DNA of 44,514 nucleotides, taken from the NCBI GenBank assembly GCA_028356125.1, contig JAOMTZ010000014.1, positions 1-44,514 on the forward strand, in the 5' to 3' direction. Shown here piece by piece: positions 42,810 to 44,514 of the stretch. Positions within the stretch are counted from its first letter, which is position 1. Every line of letters starts with the position of its first letter. The notes beneath the pieces are model-generated. The model saw only the letters and a list, made by a program, of their open reading frames with translations, was not told the DNA's origin and did not search any database. This stretch comes from Candidatus Poseidoniaceae archaeon (lineage in GTDB: Archaea > Thermoplasmatota > Poseidoniia > Poseidoniales > Poseidoniaceae). The position numbers were made by a program, and so were the translations under genes.

Positions 42810-43469
42810 ATGGGGATAGATATGCGCCTTCACCTAGTTGATGGTGATGTGCTGCTAGATGTGCTCAAAATGGACTGGAGTACTCTCCTTTCAAAGATTG
42901 ATGACCTTTCAATTAGAGAATTAAGGCCTCATTTAGACTCGAAATTGAATCGTGATTTTGATATCGATTGTGAAGCTGAGTTTTTGGATTTAGTTGAATC
43001 GATAGATGATGTTGGAACCGTCAAGGAAGTATTATCCAAAAACTCAGCACATAGTGCGTTATTGAAGTTGATAGAATGGTCAAGTATTGGCTATTGGGAA
43101 GCATGGGAAGGACGTTGTTTCATTTATCTAGAAAATGCTATTGGAAGGGAGATATCTGATGTTGAAGAGATGTATTCTCACACGACATGGTCTGAACTGA
43201 GATCAGCACTTTCTTCTATGAGCGAATCTGAATATTCTGAGAAAGTCTGCGAGGATTGGATGCAAAGGCGTACTGATTTAGGAGAAACCTTAGACGAAAA
43301 GAAAGACCCAAGAATAATTCCTACTTTCGAAGCACATGATCGTACTTCGAGACTATTACACTATGCTGTTAACAAAACAGGGTATGTTCAAATCTTAGGT
43401 CGTGACCATCTTGAATCAAGGCAATGGGGACATGGCGATTGGAATCTTGCGTATCTTTTAGATTCGTGA
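42810..43469 (+). CDS. Unknown soluble protein upstream of grpE
   Basis: The 219-residue protein is soluble and acidic with no membrane helix. It starts with a hydrophobic strand (MRLHLVDGDVLLDVL) and is predominantly helical. A conserved-looking C-terminal part has HDRTSRLLHYAVNKTGYVQI and GHGDWNLAYLLDS. I do not recognise the family or a catalytic motif. ATG 42822 (MRLHLVDG) is an alternative start. It lies 25 bases before grpE on the same strand, so cotranscription with the chaperone gene is likely. Confidence 0.55.
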   Translation: MGIDMRLHLVDGDVLLDVLKMDWSTLLSKIDDLSIRELRPHLDSKLNRDFDIDCEAEFLDLVESIDDVGTVKEVLSKNSAHSALLKLIEWSSIGYWEAWEGRCFIYLENAIGREISDVEEMYSHTTWSELRSALSSMSESEYSEKVCEDWMQRRTDLGETLDEKKDPRIIPTFEAHDRTSRLLHYAVNKTGYVQILGRDHLESRQWGHGDWNLAYLLDS

Positions 43470-43494
43470 TGTTCAAAAACTGGTTACTGGTGGA

Positions 43495-44031
43495 ATGTCC
43501 ATGGACGAAGACGAAGTTGTTGCTGAAACTACTGTTGGTTCCGAAGTTGAAGATGTCGTTGTAGAGGAAGTTGAGCAAGCAGAGCCAGTAGAAGAAGTGG
43601 ATCCTCTTGCTGAAGCAATCGCTAGAGCGGAGGCCGCTGAGAAAGAAATCTCATACAGGGATGCCGAGATTCAAAATGTTCGTAAAAGGTTCATGGCTGA
43701 AAAGTCTACTGCTATCCAATATGGCGGTATGGGTATGGCCAGGAAGATGCTCAATATCTTGAGTGACATAGACCGGGCACTATCTGTTAATGAGGACGAT
43801 GGACTTTCACTAATTCGTTCTAAGATGTGGTCCGAGCTTTCGGGTGATGGGGTGTCAAAAATCCAGACCAAAGGTGAAAAATTCGACCCAACAAAAATGG
43901 AAGCAATTACCGCAATTCCTCCTTCTGAAGATTTCCCCCCCAACTCTGTAATCGATGAAATTGAAGCCGGCTATCTCTACAAAGATAGAGTTCTGATACC
44001 AGCTAGGGTAGTGGTTGCATCCGATCAATAA
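43495..44031 (+). CDS. grpE: Nucleotide exchange factor GrpE
   Basis: GrpE releases ADP from DnaK, completing the Hsp70 folding cycle. The central helix NVRKRFMAEKSTAIQYGGMG followed by MARKMLNILSDIDRAL is the GrpE dimerisation and core region. KFDPTKMEAITAIPP and a final GYLYKDRVLIPARVVV match the beta domain. The N-terminal 45 residues are very acidic and disordered, as is common. Length is 178 residues. Both ATG 43495 and 43501 are possible. GrpE in an archaeon normally comes with dnaK/dnaJ; neither is in this window. Confidence 0.92.
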   Translation: MSMDEDEVVAETTVGSEVEDVVVEEVEQAEPVEEVDPLAEAIARAEAAEKEISYRDAEIQNVRKRFMAEKSTAIQYGGMGMARKMLNILSDIDRALSVNEDDGLSLIRSKMWSELSGDGVSKIQTKGEKFDPTKMEAITAIPPSEDFPPNSVIDEIEAGYLYKDRVLIPARVVVASDQ

Positions 44032-44045
44032 TCGTTAGCGATTAT
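44028..44045. terminator. Hairpin spanning the convergent stops of grpE and the radical-SAM gene
   Basis: ATAATCG (44028-44034) and CGATTAT (44039-44045) form a perfect 7-bp stem around TTAG. It includes the TAA of grpE (44029-44031) and the TAA of the opposite gene (44035-44037). It could end both transcripts. Confidence 0.5.
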
Positions 44046-44514
44046 GATTAAGGTTTACCACACCAACTTCTAATCTGTCATGGGTTGGATGAACTTCTAC
44101 CATCAACACTGGTACAGAAATGTGTTCTGCTATATCTTCAGCAGCAGATAGTGGGAATTCAATACGATTAGTCGCCCCATTGTATCTGATCCATTCTTGG
44201 TGAAGTCCAAGAGTTTCAGTTAATTCTTCAACATCTTCTGATGCATCTTCTAGGGAGCAAGGTATTGCTCCGAATACAATCGTATCATCCTCTGAAAGAA
44301 TCTCATATGGTCGTAAGGTAGCCTCCCCTCTTCTTCTGAAACGGTTTCTTAATTGTCCAGCATCTTTGTAAGATGCAGTACAGAATTTGACATGGAAGTC
44401 CAAGTCTTTCGCTGCTTCTTTGAGTTCAATTGCCAATGCTGCTGAACCATCTGCTGCTGCGGTAATACCTCCTGCTAAATTGAACCCTCTTACATCCATA
44501 TTCTTTTGATTCCC
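44035..44514 (-). CDS. C-terminal part of a radical-SAM-type protein (partial, off the right edge)
   Basis: The frame stays open to the window edge (44514); the ATG at 44499 is probably internal, so this is the C-terminal part of a longer gene. The segment HVKFCTASYKDAGQLRNRFR followed by RRGEATLRPYEILSEDDT resembles the C-terminal domain of archaeal radical-SAM proteins annotated as pyruvate-formate-lyase-activating-enzyme-like (pattern H-x3-C-x-S-x-x-K-D-x2-Q-L-R-x-R). The CxxxCxxC cluster motif would lie outside the window. It converges on grpE, 3 bases away. Confidence 0.65.
   Translation of the reverse strand, partial: GNQKNMDVRGFNLAGGITAAADGSAALAIELKEAAKDLDFHVKFCTASYKDAGQLRNRFRRRGEATLRPYEILSEDDTIVFGAIPCSLEDASEDVEELTETLGLHQEWIRYNGATNRIEFPLSAAEDIAEHISVPVLMVEVHPTHDRLEVGVVNLNHNR

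Noticed and set aside
1-44514. tRNA, rRNA, CRISPR, insertion sequences, riboswitches
   Set aside because: I looked in the gaps between genes (none exceeds about 300 bases once the left-edge fragment is counted) and saw no cloverleaf, spaced repeat or transposase; short RNAs without strong motifs could still be missed by eye.

Overview
The window looks like the chromosome of a planktonic archaeon, most likely Marine Group II Euryarchaeota (Candidatus Poseidoniales, Thermoplasmatota). This is inference from gene content. Archaeal hallmarks are an archaeosine-type tRNA-guanine transglycosylase with a PUA domain, a CTP-dependent-type riboflavin kinase (RibK), an HTH_10/Bat-like regulator, a DRG-type GTPase with a TGS domain, and BRE/TATA signals 24-29 nt upstream of start codons. 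They sit beside genes common in bacteria (FolD, TatC, GrpE, complete SUF, an AspAT-family aminotransferase), a mixture typical of that lineage. Acidic, Asp/Glu-rich proteins and large extracytoplasmic insertions in membrane proteins recur. I recognised no tRNA, rRNA, CRISPR array, insertion sequence or prophage.

Layout. 1-1240: a probable breakpoint where the middle of an aminotransferase gene (- strand) meets a 5'-truncated folD (+ strand). 1253-9012: a membrane protein, a PHP phosphoesterase, TatC, a PAP2 membrane protein, a UMF1-type MFS transporter, a GDPD-family phosphodiesterase with apparently permuted catalytic motifs, and a mitochondrial-type citrate synthase. 9119-13021: a leftward cluster of a DUF835 protein, a DnaA-clade AAA+ ATPase and a cysteine-cluster protein. 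13063-16627: three membrane proteins of unknown function. 16668-20799: an AONS/KBL-type PLP enzyme, RibK, TruA, a TPR-like protein and a membrane PH-domain protein. 20859-26300: a tight five-gene operon encoding two ABC ATPases, two ABC-2 permeases and a lipocalin-like protein. 26341-29212: TgtA lacking its zinc ligands, and the HTH_10 regulator. 29255-34861: an Nfu-like scaffold diverging from sufC-B-D-S-E-T. 34862-40653: an SF2 helicase, a coiled-coil membrane protein, a 27-codon lipoprotein-like ORF, an FkbM methyltransferase preceded by a 53-codon ORF, and a CDP-alcohol phosphatidyltransferase. 40896-44514: a zinc-ribbon/DUF3592-like membrane protein, DRG GTPase, an unknown protein, GrpE and the C-terminal part of a radical-SAM-type protein.

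How the genes work together. The SUF block is a self-contained Fe-S assembly unit, with a desulfurase (SufS/SufE), a scaffold (SufBCD), a maturation factor (SufT) and an Nfu-like carrier sharing one divergent promoter region that holds an inverted repeat. The ABC block has the genes for one or two exporter-type complexes made in fixed ratio by overlapping start and stop codons. The DUF835/DnaA-clade pair is translationally coupled and is the best candidate here for an undescribed system. The most checkable protein-level oddities are the permuted GDPD (6818-7831), the zinc-site loss in TgtA (26341-28512) and the junction near 459-485.
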